A stretch of DNA of 64,000 nucleotides from Vagococcus bubulae (lineage in GTDB: Bacteria; Bacillota; Bacilli; Lactobacillales; Vagococcaceae). A model generated the notes under the pieces. The model was not told the origin of the DNA and ran no database searches. It saw nothing but the letters and a program-made list of their open reading frames with translations. Made by a program: the position numbers and the translations under genes. Location of the stretch: positions 49,662-113,661 of the forward strand of contig NZ_NGJT01000008.1 of assembly GCF_003950315.1 (NCBI RefSeq). Reading direction: 5' to 3'. This document shows, in pieces, positions 9,185-18,784 of this stretch (positions are counted from its first letter, which is position 1; every line of letters begins with the position of its first letter).

Positions 9185-9850
9185 TTAAATTGATTTTATG
9201 TAGTCTAAAACCGCAAACAAATCATTTTTGACGGCTAATGTTTTTTCATTTGCTTCATCATTAGGTAAAATTAAATCAGGTACCATAATCACAGGAACTT
9301 CTGCAGAAAAAGACGCACGAATACCATTTAGCGAATCTTCCAACATGATGGTTTCTTCCTTTGGTGTCCCAAGTAATGATACAGCTTTTTCGACAATTTC
9401 AGGGTGTGGTTTAGCATGTGTTACATCATCGCCACTTACAATCCCCTTAAATTTATCGGTTAATTGAGCTTTGTCTAACAACAAGTCGATTGCCACTCGA
9501 TTATTACTTGAAGCCACCACACATGCTATATCATGGTGATTCAAATAAGTTAGCAATTCTTCTACTCCTGGTTTTAAAGGAGCACCTTTTTCATTAAACT
9601 CTTCCCAACTACTCTCTCGACTTTCTTTAAAAAACTGATCCACATCACTTTTTTCAAGCATCGGAAAATCATTGGTGTATTTTTCATAAACAGCTTTTTC
9701 GCCTAAGCCAACTTCTGATTTATAGTACTCTTCATCATAACCAGGCATATTAAATCGTTGTGCTATTTCAATATTATTTTTTGAATAGACTGCCTCTGTA
9801 TTAAACAATAAACCATCCATATCAAAAATAACGCCGCTAATTTTTTTCAC
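9185..9850 (-). CDS. HAD-superfamily hydrolase (beta-phosphoglucomutase/YhcW-like)
   Basis: A 221-residue haloacid dehalogenase-fold phosphatase. Motif I is GVIFDMDGLLFNTE near residue 6, followed by a helical cap domain. Motif II is VVASSN, motif III a Lys in THAKPHPEI, and motif IV MLEDSLNGIRA. It hydrolyses or transfers phosphate from a small sugar- or nucleotide-like phosphate in the cytoplasm. Specificity cannot be read. The start is GTG 9850, three bases after the folC stop, with its ribosome site (AGGAGAG) inside the folC 3' end, so it is co-transcribed with folC and valS. Confidence 0.9.
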   Translation of the reverse strand: MKKISGVIFDMDGLLFNTEAVYSKNNIEIAQRFNMPGYDEEYYKSEVGLGEKAVYEKYTNDFPMLEKSDVDQFFKESRESSWEEFNEKGAPLKPGVEELLTYLNHHDIACVVASSNNRVAIDLLLDKAQLTDKFKGIVSGDDVTHAKPHPEIVEKAVSLLGTPKEETIMLEDSLNGIRASFSAEVPVIMVPDLILPNDEANEKTLAVKNDLFAVLDYIKSI

Positions 9851-9853
9851 ACG

Positions 9854-11140
9854 TCACTCTCCTAATAAAATTTGTCTAACTTGAGAAATAAAGTACAGTG
9901 AGCCTGTAATTAAAATCAAGTCATCTCCTGATACTTCTTTTAGAGTATCTGATAAAGCTTCTTGCCAATGTGTATAGGCAGTTAACCCCATCTCTTCATA
10001 TAATTCTTTGGTACAGGCTTTTGGGTAATCAAATGTTGTGACTTTCAAATCTAGATTATTGACTGATTGTAATAACTCTATCATCCCTTTAATGTCCTTG
10101 GTTGTTAATGCTCCAAAAATAGTATGAATACGTCGATCAGAAAATTCTCGTCTTAAATTATCTACTAATACTTCCATCGCGTGATCGTTATGCGCCCCAT
10201 CTAATACAATAAATGGTTCATCAGAAATTTTTTCCATACGACCAGGCCAAAATGCTTGTTGTAATCCTTTTTGATAATCACGATTAGACACTGGTAAATG
10301 AAGCATATCAGCCACCTCATTAAATGCTTCAATGGCGACACTTGCATTATCTACTTGGTGTTTTCCAACCATATTTATGGATAATTGTTTTAAATCAACT
10401 TTATCTGATTTAAAATGGAATGTTTCTCCCCAATTATCAGTTGGTTGTAAGTATTGACTATCAAAGTCAACCCCATAACGTTTGATTGGAGCATGCAATG
10501 AGTTTGCTTCTTTACTAATCACATCAAATGCTTCATCTGAAACATTCCCGACAATAACTGGCCTTCCTTCTTTAATAATCCCAGCTTTTTGACTAGCAAC
10601 TTGTTCAATCGTATCTCCTAAAATATCGACATGGTCTAAACCAATTGTCGTAATTACTGACACAAGTGGAGTCATCACGTTCGTACAGTCAAAACGTCCG
10701 CCCAAACCAACTTCAACTAGAACAATGTCAACTTTTTTATCAACAAAATAATCAAACATCATAGCTGTTAATACTTCAAATTCAACAGTATGAGCTAACT
10801 CAGGCACCTCATCCATCTTATCTACGATAGGTATCACTTTTTCACATAATTCAACCAAATCTTCATTAGGAATTGGTTGACCGTTAATCGCAATGCGTTC
10901 GTTAAATGATTCGATATAAGGTGAGGTAAAGGTTCCGACCGTTAAGCCTTGTTGCTCCAACAGACAACGTAAAAACGTTGTCGTTGAGCCTTTTCCATTT
11001 GTCCCACCAATGTGAACAATTTTTAACTTATCTTGTGGGTTATCTAATTGATTTAATAAATAGTTGATTCGTGTTAATCCTGGACGAATGCCAAATTTCG
11101 TGCGTTCGTGTATCCATGAAATGATTTCTCCATACTCCAT
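9854..11140 (-). CDS. folC: Folylpolyglutamate synthase/dihydrofolate synthase
   Basis: A 428-residue Mur-ligase-fold enzyme that adds glutamate to (dihydro)folates. It shows the ATP loop HIGGTNGKGSTTTFL near residue 44, the folate/ATP segment FTSPYIESFNERI, GLGGRFDCTN, TIGLDHVDILGDT, and the C-terminal ligase domain with VLDGAHNDHAM. Length and motif order are normal. It sits 19 bases after valS, a common arrangement in Bacilli. The start ATG 11140 follows AAGGTGG. Expression probably depends partly on the valS T-box. Confidence 0.95.
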   Translation of the reverse strand: MEYGEIISWIHERTKFGIRPGLTRINYLLNQLDNPQDKLKIVHIGGTNGKGSTTTFLRCLLEQQGLTVGTFTSPYIESFNERIAINGQPIPNEDLVELCEKVIPIVDKMDEVPELAHTVEFEVLTAMMFDYFVDKKVDIVLVEVGLGGRFDCTNVMTPLVSVITTIGLDHVDILGDTIEQVASQKAGIIKEGRPVIVGNVSDEAFDVISKEANSLHAPIKRYGVDFDSQYLQPTDNWGETFHFKSDKVDLKQLSINMVGKHQVDNASVAIEAFNEVADMLHLPVSNRDYQKGLQQAFWPGRMEKISDEPFIVLDGAHNDHAMEVLVDNLRREFSDRRIHTIFGALTTKDIKGMIELLQSVNNLDLKVTTFDYPKACTKELYEEMGLTAYTHWQEALSDTLKEVSGDDLILITGSLYFISQVRQILLGE

Positions 11141-11159
11141 CTTGTACAGCCACCTTTAT

Positions 11160-13802
11160 TTATTTTTTTAAAGAAGCTAGTCTTTCTTTTACTGAAGCTT
11201 GTTTTTCTAAGTAATCTTTTTGTTTTTCTCTTTCTGCTGCAACCACTGCTTCTGGTGCATTCGAAACAAAACGCTCATTGCTTAATTTTTTCTCAACAAG
11301 TGCAACTTCTGACGTCCATTTGTCTAATTCTTTTTCCAGACGAGCAATTTCTTCGTCGATATTGATTAAATCTTCTAATGGCAAGTAAATTTCAGCTCCA
11401 GTAATCACTGCACTCATTGCTAAATCTGGCACATCAAATTCTTCTTTAATTTCTAACACTTCTGGGTGACAGAAACGTTCAATATAATTAGTGTTTGCTT
11501 CAAAGAAGTCTTTAACAGAGTCTTTTGATGTTTTAATTAATAATGTAATTGGTTTAGACATTGGTGCGTTCACTTCTGAGCGAATATTACGCACTGAACG
11601 AATCAATTCTTTTAATACTTCCATTCCTTCTGCCGCTTGTTCATCTGTCCAAGCTTCATTTACAGTTGGATAAGCTGCCACTACAATGGATTCACCTTGA
11701 TGTGGAATTTTTTCCCAAATTTCTTCTGTCACAAATGGCATAATTGGGTGTAGTAATCGTAAAATGTTATCTAGTACGTGTACTAAAATGCTACGAGTCA
11801 TTTGTTTTTGTTCTTCATTTTCTCCGTAAAGGACTTCCTTACTCATCTCGATATACCAATCACAGAAATCATCCCAAATAAAGTTATATAAATGACGACC
11901 GGCTTCACCAAACTCAAAACGGTCGAAGAAGTTCGTTACTTTTTCAATCGTTTCATTTAGTCGAGTTAAAATCCATTTGTCAGCAACGGTTTTATCACCA
12001 TCAAGAGAAATATCATCATACGTCATGCCTTCAACATTCATTAACACAAAACGTGATGCATTCCAAATCTTGTTGATGAAGTTCCATGCTGCATCCATTT
12101 TTTCATAACTAAAACGCATGTCTTGACCTGGTGTAGACCCATTTGATAAGAACCAACGCAATGCATCTGCCCCGTATTGATCAATGACATCCATTGGATC
12201 AATTCCGTTACCAAGAGATTTGCTCATTTTACGTCCATCTTCCGCACGGATTAACCCATGAATTAACACATTTTCAAATGGTCTTTCGCCAGTAAATTCT
12301 AAACTTTGGAAGATCATACGACTTACCCAGAAGAAAATAATGTCATAACCTGTTACTAAAGTATTCGTTGGGAAATAACGTTTGAAGTCATGTGATTCAG
12401 TATCAGGCCAACCCATTGTTGAAAATGGCCAAAGAGCTGAACTAAACCATGTATCTAACACATCTTCATCTTGATGCCAATTTTCGATATCTTTTGGTGC
12501 TTCTTCCCCAACGTAAACTTCTCCTGTTTCATTATGGTACCAAGCTGGAATACGATGTCCCCACCAAAGTTGACGTGAAATAACCCAATCATGCACATTT
12601 TCCATCCAAGTTAAAAACGTTTGATTAAAACGTGGTGGATAAAAATCAACTGCGTCATCTGTTGCTTGATTTTCTACGGCTTTTTTCGCAAGTGGTGCCA
12701 TTTTAACAAACCATTGTGTTGATAATCTTGGCTCAACCACGACTCCAGTTCGCTCAGAATGACCAACACTATGAGTCATTTTTTCAATACCTTTAAGTAG
12801 ACCTAATTCATCTAAATCTTTAATCACTGCTTTACGTGCAGCGAAACGATCCATACCGGCATATTTTCCAGCTAAATCATTCATTGTCGCATCATCATTC
12901 ATCACGTTGACACGAGGTAAGTCATGACGATTACCCACCTCAAAGTCATTAGGGTCATGGGCCGGTGTAATTTTTACCACACCTGTTCCAAATTCCATAT
13001 CAACATAATCATCAGCCACAATCGGAATTTCTTTATCGACTAATGGTAAAATAACTGTTTTACCAATTAAGTGTTGGTAACGTTCATCTTTAGGATGAAC
13101 AGCTACTGCCGTATCCCCAAGCATAGTTTCTGGACGAGTTGTGGCAATTTCTAACTGACCACTGCCATCAGCAAGTGGATAATACATATGATAAAATGCG
13201 CCCTCAATATCTTTATGGATTACTTCGATATCAGATAACGCTGTTTTTGCTTGTGGATCCCAATTAATGATGTACTCACCACGATAAATAAGTCCTTTAT
13301 TATAGAGTGTTACAAACACTTTTTTCACCGCATCAGATAACCCATCATCTAAAGTGAATCTTTCTCTTGAATAGTCCAAAGATAATCCTAATTTCGCCCA
13401 TTGCTCACGAATATGTCCAGCATACTCCTCTTTCCATTCTTTTGTTGTTTCGATGAATTTTTCACGACCTAAATCATATCGTGATACCCCTTCACCACGT
13501 AATTTTTCCTCAACTTTCGCTTGAGTGGCAATCCCTGCATGGTCCATACCTGGTAACCATAATGTATCAAAACCTTGCATTCTTTTTTGACGAATAATCA
13601 TGTCTTGAAGTGTTGTGTCCCATGCATGACCTAAATGAAGCTTTCCTGTCACATTTGGTGGTGGAATCACGATAGAATAAGCTGGTGCACTTTCATCCCC
13701 ACTTGGTTTAAATAAATCTTTTTCTAGCCATTCATTGTAACGCCCTTTTTCAACAGCTTTTGGATCAAACTTTGGCGCTAAATTATGTTGTTCATCTGTC
13801 AT
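11160..13802 (-). CDS. valS: Valyl-tRNA synthetase
   Basis: An 880-residue class I synthetase charging tRNA-Val. It has the HIGH-type motif [15 protein letters not shown] near residue 48, an editing (CP1) domain, the KMSKS loop [12 protein letters not shown] near 525, an anticodon-binding domain and a C-terminal coiled coil ([22 protein letters not shown]). The second ATG (13802) is preferred because it lies 8 nt after AAGGAG; the one at 13808 is too close. It is preceded by a T-box leader with a Val-type specifier and followed by folC. Confidence 0.96.
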   Translation of the reverse strand: MTDEQHNLAPKFDPKAVEKGRYNEWLEKDLFKPSGDESAPAYSIVIPPPNVTGKLHLGHAWDTTLQDMIIRQKRMQGFDTLWLPGMDHAGIATQAKVEEKLRGEGVSRYDLGREKFIETTKEWKEEYAGHIREQWAKLGLSLDYSRERFTLDDGLSDAVKKVFVTLYNKGLIYRGEYIINWDPQAKTALSDIEVIHKDIEGAFYHMYYPLADGSGQLEIATTRPETMLGDTAVAVHPKDERYQHLIGKTVILPLVDKEIPIVADDYVDMEFGTGVVKITPAHDPNDFEVGNRHDLPRVNVMNDDATMNDLAGKYAGMDRFAARKAVIKDLDELGLLKGIEKMTHSVGHSERTGVVVEPRLSTQWFVKMAPLAKKAVENQATDDAVDFYPPRFNQTFLTWMENVHDWVISRQLWWGHRIPAWYHNETGEVYVGEEAPKDIENWHQDEDVLDTWFSSALWPFSTMGWPDTESHDFKRYFPTNTLVTGYDIIFFWVSRMIFQSLEFTGERPFENVLIHGLIRAEDGRKMSKSLGNGIDPMDVIDQYGADALRWFLSNGSTPGQDMRFSYEKMDAAWNFINKIWNASRFVLMNVEGMTYDDISLDGDKTVADKWILTRLNETIEKVTNFFDRFEFGEAGRHLYNFIWDDFCDWYIEMSKEVLYGENEEQKQMTRSILVHVLDNILRLLHPIMPFVTEEIWEKIPHQGESIVVAAYPTVNEAWTDEQAAEGMEVLKELIRSVRNIRSEVNAPMSKPITLLIKTSKDSVKDFFEANTNYIERFCHPEVLEIKEEFDVPDLAMSAVITGAEIYLPLEDLINIDEEIARLEKELDKWTSEVALVEKKLSNERFVSNAPEAVVAAEREKQKDYLEKQASVKERLASLKK

Positions 13803-13839
13803 ATACATTTCTCCTTATTTTTTATTTTTCAAAACAAAA

Positions 13840-14050
13840 AAGTCCTAAAGTTATTTCTAACTTTAGGACGATTATATCGCGGTACCACCTATCTTATAAG
13901 CACATTACAGTACTTATCTCTCAAGGTCATATAACGTTGACAATACGGTTCCCACTCCTAGGCTACCTTCATACTTTTCAAATGGAAAATCTTTCAGCCA
14001 ATGGACTTTCTCTCTGGATATCTCCAAGTATTACTCTTCCTGTTCATCGT
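13840..14050 (-). promoter_or_regulatory. T-box riboswitch of valS
   Basis: On the minus strand the leader begins with a Stem I region (GATGAACAGGAAGAGTA, 14032-14048, then AGAGAG). It contains the T-box core AGGTGGTACCGCG (13878-13890) and ends in a perfect terminator hairpin with 11-bp arms (13842-13868) followed by T6. A GAAGGTAGCC stretch at the 3' side of Stem I offers GTA (Val) at 13964-13966 as specifier. Uncharged tRNA-Val should favour the antiterminator and valS-folC read-through. The element class is certain; the exact specifier is an inference. Confidence 0.92.
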
Positions 14051-14098
14051 GGTTGGTTATGCCATTCATTTTACATTGGTAAATTCATTTCGTCAAAC

Positions 14099-14590
14099 TT
14101 AGATTAAAGCTTTCGCTGCTTCTAATGCTTTCGCGTAATTTGGTTCTGTGGAAACTTCTGGAACAATCTCTTCATACGTAATCACACCATCTTTGTCTAA
14201 CACAAAAATTGAACGTGCTAAGCGACCAATTTCTGGGATTAAGATACCATATTCTTTCCCAACAACACCCTCTTCATCTCTTAACATAGTCATATCAACT
14301 GATTCAGCTGCACACCAATTTGCTAATTGCTCTTTTGTGTTATTTGAAATCGTTAAAAAGTGAATATCAGCAATCGTTGCTGCTTCTTGATTAAAATGCT
14401 TTGTTTGTAATGCACAAATACTAGTATCAATATCTGGAACAACACTAATAATAACTGGTTTTCCTTTTAACTCTTCAAGAGACACTACTTTATCAGATAA
14501 GTCTTTCAAACTAAATACTGGAGCTTTTTCACCAACTTTAGGTGGTGTTCCCACTAATTCTACCGGGTTACCTTTTAACAATACTTCCAT
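14099..14590 (-). CDS. tpx: Thiol peroxidase
   Basis: A 163-residue atypical 2-Cys peroxiredoxin that reduces hydrogen peroxide and alkyl peroxides using thioredoxin. The peroxidatic Cys59 is in DTSICALQT (DTSVC is usual) and the resolving Cys93 is in NWCAAES, at normal spacing. AGKRVFYL-type family features such as GRLARSIFVLDKDGVI are present. A promoter with -10 TATAAT (14621-14626) and weak -35 TTGTGT (14644-14649), spacer 17, lies between rex and tpx, so the gene can be expressed on its own. Confidence 0.94.
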   Translation of the reverse strand: MEVLLKGNPVELVGTPPKVGEKAPVFSLKDLSDKVVSLEELKGKPVIISVVPDIDTSICALQTKHFNQEAATIADIHFLTISNNTKEQLANWCAAESVDMTMLRDEEGVVGKEYGILIPEIGRLARSIFVLDKDGVITYEEIVPEVSTEPNYAKALEAAKALI

Positions 14591-14620
14591 ATCGACACAT
14601 CCTTTACTTGACTTTCCTTC

Positions 14621-14649
14621 ATTATAGTGAAATCAAGTCAAATACACAA
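14621..14649 (-). promoter_or_regulatory. Probable promoter of tpx
   Basis: On the minus strand TTGTGT, 17 bases, then TATAAT, about 30 bases before the tpx start. The -10 is perfect, the -35 weak. No PerR box was recognised next to it. Confidence 0.5.
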
Positions 14650-14667
14650 AATAGATGCTTGAAAAAA

Positions 14668-15330
14668 TCAGATTAAATCAAGGTTTGCATGATTGTAATT
14701 TTCATCATAATAGATAAGTGTTTGAAGTTCTGTGGTTAAATCAATGTACTGCACTTGAACATGAGATGGTACTTTTAATCGTTTAGGAGCAAAGTTTAAA
14801 ATAGCTGTAATCCCTGCATCCACCACTTCATTGATAACTTGTTGTGCTTTGCTGCTTGGAACAGTCATAATAACTGTTGTAATACCTTCTTTTTTTACAA
14901 CAGCCTTTAATTCACTCATATCTTTTACAACAATCCCGTTAATTTTTTCACCCACAATATCTGGATTCGTATCAAATGCTGCCACAATATTCAAGTTCGT
15001 ATCTCGTCTGAAATTATTTTTTATTAAGGCTTTCCCTAAATTTCCAGATCCAACTAATGCAATTCGTTTTTCAATGTCTGTTTTTAATATCTCACTAAAT
15101 ACTTCTATTAAATATGGGACATCATATCCATAACCACTTCGTCCCAACTCCCCAAAGTGAGAAAAATCTCGTCTAATAGTTGCTGATGGGATTTGAATCA
15201 TTTTACTAAACTCGTTTGATTTAATACGTTTTACACCTGTTTCATCTAATGTTTTTAAATATCTAAAATAAAGTGGAATACGTTTTGTTGTTGCTTTAGG
15301 GACCATTTTCATATTTTTCTGTTCTTCCAC
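14668..15330 (-). CDS. rex: Redox-sensing transcriptional repressor Rex
   Basis: A 220-residue repressor that senses the NADH/NAD+ ratio. The N-terminal winged helix (about 1-85) contains IPLYFRYLKTLDETGVKRI and SATIRRDFSHFGELGRSGYGY. The NAD-binding Rossmann domain has VGSGNLGKALI near residue 95, and the C-terminal swap helix follows. The start is GTG 15330 after AGGAGGG. Its own promoter carries a Rex-type operator just downstream of the -10, so autoregulation is likely. Rex targets elsewhere should be fermentation and redox genes. Confidence 0.95.
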   Translation of the reverse strand: MEEQKNMKMVPKATTKRIPLYFRYLKTLDETGVKRIKSNEFSKMIQIPSATIRRDFSHFGELGRSGYGYDVPYLIEVFSEILKTDIEKRIALVGSGNLGKALIKNNFRRDTNLNIVAAFDTNPDIVGEKINGIVVKDMSELKAVVKKEGITTVIMTVPSSKAQQVINEVVDAGITAILNFAPKRLKVPSHVQVQYIDLTTELQTLIYYDENYNHANLDLI

Positions 15331-15350
15331 AGTCCATCCCTCCTAAAAAA

Positions 15351-15398
15351 TTGTGATGATTTTCACATTGAGTGTATCATTTTTCACAATCTTTTTCA
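15351..15398 (-). promoter_or_regulatory. rex promoter with overlapping Rex operator
   Basis: On the minus strand TTGAAA, 17 bases, TACACT forms a sigma-A promoter. Directly downstream lies TTGTGATGATTTTCACA (15351-15367), matching the Bacilli Rex consensus TTGTGA-N6-TCACAA except at the last base. A further half-site TTGTGAAAA lies in the spacer. The geometry places the operator at the transcription start, as expected for repression. Confidence 0.75.
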
Positions 15399-15412
15399 AT
15401 AACAGTTCAATA

Positions 15413-16894
15413 TTATTCTTCTAATCCTTGTTCAGTGTTGCTTACTAGTATGCGATCAATCGAACGTTTAATCATTTCTAAACGATACCCTTCAATAACA
15501 TCATCTACAATAATCACATTATCCAACTCGTGATAAAACAGATGATTGGTTATCACAATGTCTACTTTTTTTAATGAATCCATTGTTTCTTTACTATTAA
15601 ATAACGTTTTTTCATATTCTAAACCAACAATATCAATTTTAGTTTGGAACGTTTGCTTTAAAATATAATGCAAGATTTCTGCATGATTTTTTTCTAAAGT
15701 GGTTGATATAACCATCGAAACCGGTCTGATTTTAGTTAAGCTTTCAAACGCTCTATAATCCCAATATCTAAAAACACGGCTTATCAATAAAAACTCATAA
15801 AAATGAAGCCATGGATTCGTTTTTTCTAATTCTTTTAAACTTTGAGAGACAACATCATAAAAAATAGGGTACTGCATTTTAATAGACTTAGCATTTAACT
15901 CACTTCGTAAACTAACTAAATTAATTTGGTGAGGATAAGCTTGATTCATAAAAGAAACATAGGCTAATTCTTTTTTTATCCCTTGATAATCAAGAACGTT
16001 TTCCTCAACTTTCATTTTATTAGAAATAGATGAAACAAATTGAGTTGTTAATTCTTCCACCTCTTTTGAATGATAGTTGTGGGCTAACTCACTAAACAAA
16101 AGATATATAAACTGTAAACTATCTCTATACTGCGCTTCTTCGGTCAAAAAAACATCAAAAGTCGACTCGTGTTTTAATGTTTTTAACGCGTGAGACACCT
16201 CCTGTTCAAACTCAGACGGAACGGTTGTCTCTGTCTCTAAAAAATGATTTTGGCTCGATCTCGTCACAGATATATAAATAAAGAAAGAAAAGATATTTTT
16301 TTGGATAATACTAAGTGCGATATCAAAATAGTGTTCACACCTATCAATGATGTCAAACAACTGTTTTTGAGCCATATCAATATCAGTCCACTCATAAATA
16401 GACCGCTTTTCAATACTAAATAGAGCATAAAAAAATCGCAATATCCGTTCATCTTTAACTTTTAGTTTACCAGTCGATGAGCTGACTGAGATGCCTAACT
16501 TTTTCAGGGTTCGATTGATTAATGACATTTGACGTTTTAGGGTTGTTTCACTAATAAAATACGTATCATAAAAATAATCCAAACTAGTATTTTTACCAAA
16601 AAAACAATCAGATAAGATAGAGAAAAAAAGAGACTCTTGTATCCAACTTAAATAAATTTCTAATACGTTCCGTCCATCCATCGTATAAAACTTATAACCC
16701 AATTGTTTTGAGTACTCAACAGCCACAATATCAGAATAATTTTCTTCTAGATAATTAATATCTTGTCTCACTGTTTTAATATTACATCCCAAATAATCCG
16801 CCAAATCCTGTGCCGATGTCCATTCGTAATTTCTCGCAATAAATAAAATCAGTTGTCTTTGCCTTTCTGTGCTTTTGTTTAAAATGGAATCCAT
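15413..16894 (-). CDS. Mga-like helix-turn-helix regulator (copy 1)
   Basis: A 493-residue protein with two N-terminal winged-helix modules: RQRQLILFIARNYEWTSAQDLADYLGCNIKTVRQDINYLEENY near residue 12, and ISETTLKRQMSLINRTLKKLGISVS near 115. A central PRD-like region and a C-terminal EIIB-like alpha/beta tail (MVISTTLEKNHAEILHYILKQ, VDIVITNHLFYHELDNVIIVDD) follow. This is the layout of Mga/AtxA-type virulence regulators. It shares strong stretches with the neighbouring copy, including YFYDTYFISETTLKRQ and NHLFYHELD. Targets are unknown. Confidence 0.85.
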   Translation of the reverse strand: MDSILNKSTERQRQLILFIARNYEWTSAQDLADYLGCNIKTVRQDINYLEENYSDIVAVEYSKQLGYKFYTMDGRNVLEIYLSWIQESLFFSILSDCFFGKNTSLDYFYDTYFISETTLKRQMSLINRTLKKLGISVSSSTGKLKVKDERILRFFYALFSIEKRSIYEWTDIDMAQKQLFDIIDRCEHYFDIALSIIQKNIFSFFIYISVTRSSQNHFLETETTVPSEFEQEVSHALKTLKHESTFDVFLTEEAQYRDSLQFIYLLFSELAHNYHSKEVEELTTQFVSSISNKMKVEENVLDYQGIKKELAYVSFMNQAYPHQINLVSLRSELNAKSIKMQYPIFYDVVSQSLKELEKTNPWLHFYEFLLISRVFRYWDYRAFESLTKIRPVSMVISTTLEKNHAEILHYILKQTFQTKIDIVGLEYEKTLFNSKETMDSLKKVDIVITNHLFYHELDNVIIVDDVIEGYRLEMIKRSIDRILVSNTEQGLEE

Positions 16895-16943
16895 ATCATC
16901 CCGCCTTTTTTAGTCTCTTTTTTGAACAAAACTATTAAAATAA

Positions 16944-16973
16944 AAAACAACTGATTAATAAAGCAGTTGTTTT
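16944..16973 (-). terminator. Terminator overlapping the end of the 50-residue ORF
   Basis: AAAACAACTG (16944-16953) pairs with CAGTTGTTTT (16964-16973). Read on the minus strand, the stem includes the last three codons of the small ORF and ends in a T-rich tract. Confidence 0.85.
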
Positions 16974-17107
16974 AAGTCTGTAATGAATCTCTGATAAATT
17001 CTGATGGTTTGATTAATTCCTAGATTATCGTAAGGAAATCTCTTTTGATCTTCTAACAAATGATATATTTCCTTTTCGTAGTAGAAAATTAATTCTCTTA
17101 CTTCCAT
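16955..17107 (-). CDS. Small 50-residue protein between the Mga-like genes
   Basis: ATG 17107 to TAA 16955 encodes MEVRELIFYYEKEIYHLLED and a further 30 residues ending in FITDLKQLLY. It is rich in charged and aromatic residues with no membrane segment or Cys, and is probably two helices. A GGTAGGGTGAG ribosome site lies 7 nt upstream. Its stop lies inside a terminator stem, which is typical of real compact genes. No family was recognised. It lies downstream of copy 2 and upstream of copy 1 in the same direction, so it could be a partner of, or a target of, these regulators. That is inference. Confidence 0.6.
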   Translation of the reverse strand: MEVRELIFYYEKEIYHLLEDQKRFPYDNLGINQTIRIYQRFITDLKQLLY

Positions 17108-17194
17108 TTAGCCACTCACCCTACCTTTAAGAACTAAGTGTAACGAAAGTAGCCTGTCATTAACAAACCAATAAACGGCTTTTTCAAGGAAAAA

Positions 17195-18676
17195 TTAGAC
17201 AGATAATTTAGCTTTTCTCATCTTATCTAATCGCTGATTAATAAAATATAATTTGGCGTCATCAATAATATCGTCTACCACAATGATTTTATCCAACTCT
17301 TGGTAAAAAAGATGATTACAAATAACTAACTCTGCCTCTTCTAATAATGGATTGGTTGTCTCACTATTAAAACTTGTTTGTTCATACTCATAGCCAATAA
17401 TATTCATTTTATTCTTAAACGCTTTTTCAAAAATATATTGATTTAGCTTAGCTTGATTTTCATTAAGTGTTGTTGAAATAAATACCTTAACCTGATTAAT
17501 TTTAGTGATGTAACCATAATCTTGTGCTTTCCAGTATCGAAACAAACTATTCATTAACTCAGGTGCATAATGAGCTAACCATGCATAATCTTTTGATAAT
17601 TGATTAAAGCTGTCCATCACTGCTTGATAAAAAATAGGATACTTTATCTGTATAGCAACTGAATTAAAATACCCTCTATGATTAATATAACTCATTTTAT
17701 AAGGGTATTTATCTCGGACAAAAAGAATATAGCCTATGTCTTTTACTAACAATTCCTTATCAAAAACTGATACATCTGTCTGCATTTTATCCGCAATACG
17801 TTGCATTAATTCTTCACTCATATTTTCAGCTAAATCGGAGGTATAGTTTTCTTTTAATTTGATAAAAAAAGTATCGAGAAATAGCAATGTATCATTTATT
17901 TGTATTTTCGACGTTAAATAAGATGAACAAGATATAGGGTTTTTAAATGATAATAAAACCTCATAGCAATTTTTATCAGTCACTAGTGGACTTTCAATAG
18001 TATTATCTTCCTCTAGATAAAATTCACCTGATGAACGAACGACTGAACAAAGTACAAAATACGCCATCATATTTTTTTGCAGAGCTGTTAATTTAATCTG
18101 GTGAAAGTCTTCTAACAATTCTATTAGTTGAAAAGCATATCCCTGATTTTCTATCTGCGAATCATCCCAATCATAAATAGATCGTTTTTCCATTTCACGA
18201 TTTCCAAAAAACATCCGCGCAACAAATTCATCCTGCACTTTAAAACTCATTTTACTTAAACTTAGTGACATCCCTAATTCTTTTAAATGATAGTTTATAA
18301 CAGCAACTTGGCGTTTTAAAGTTGTTTCACTAATAAAGTAAGTATTATAAAAATAATCTTCATCGTCTTTATTTTTTTGATAAAATACGTCTGTGATAAT
18401 AGAAAAAAATAATGAATGATTAATCCAATCTAAAAAAATTTCTTGGATACTATGACCTGGTTTAACTAAAAATTTATAACCTATGTTTTTTAAATACTCA
18501 CATACTAAAATATCCTCATAAGTAGTGGTTAAATACTCTATATCTTGTCTTAATGTTTTTATATTACATTCTAGGGTATCTGAAATATATTTTGCCGACT
18601 TCCATTTGTCATCTTTAAACATCAACATAATCAAACGTTGTTGCCTTTCAGTGTCTTTATTCAAAATGTGTTTCAC
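17195..18676 (-). CDS. Mga-like helix-turn-helix regulator (copy 2)
   Basis: A 493-residue paralogue of the gene at 15413, with the same length and layout: N-terminal HTH (RQQRLIMLMFKDDKWKSAKYISDTLECNIKTLRQDIEYL), a second HTH around YFISETTLKRQVAVINYHLKELGMSLS, a PRD-like middle and an EIIB-like tail with VFISTTLNENQAKLNQYIFEK and NHLFYQELDKIIVVDD. Divergence is spread along the whole length, so this is an old duplication, not a recent one. PRD-containing regulators often answer to PTS phosphorylation. No specific His site could be assigned. Confidence 0.85.
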   Translation of the reverse strand: MKHILNKDTERQQRLIMLMFKDDKWKSAKYISDTLECNIKTLRQDIEYLTTTYEDILVCEYLKNIGYKFLVKPGHSIQEIFLDWINHSLFFSIITDVFYQKNKDDEDYFYNTYFISETTLKRQVAVINYHLKELGMSLSLSKMSFKVQDEFVARMFFGNREMEKRSIYDWDDSQIENQGYAFQLIELLEDFHQIKLTALQKNMMAYFVLCSVVRSSGEFYLEEDNTIESPLVTDKNCYEVLLSFKNPISCSSYLTSKIQINDTLLFLDTFFIKLKENYTSDLAENMSEELMQRIADKMQTDVSVFDKELLVKDIGYILFVRDKYPYKMSYINHRGYFNSVAIQIKYPIFYQAVMDSFNQLSKDYAWLAHYAPELMNSLFRYWKAQDYGYITKINQVKVFISTTLNENQAKLNQYIFEKAFKNKMNIIGYEYEQTSFNSETTNPLLEEAELVICNHLFYQELDKIIVVDDIIDDAKLYFINQRLDKMRKAKLSV

Positions 18677-18784
18677 ATAATCCCCCCTAAATCTGTCAAT
18701 TGTTACATAAATTTTAACATAATATAGGTACTTAAAACAAACGAAGACACAGTATCTACAATGAATACTGTGCCGTTTACTAAT

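Noticed and set aside
13760..14107. 115-codon plus-strand frame across the valS T-box
   Set aside because: It is antisense to the T-box terminator and leader; the composition reflects the structured RNA.
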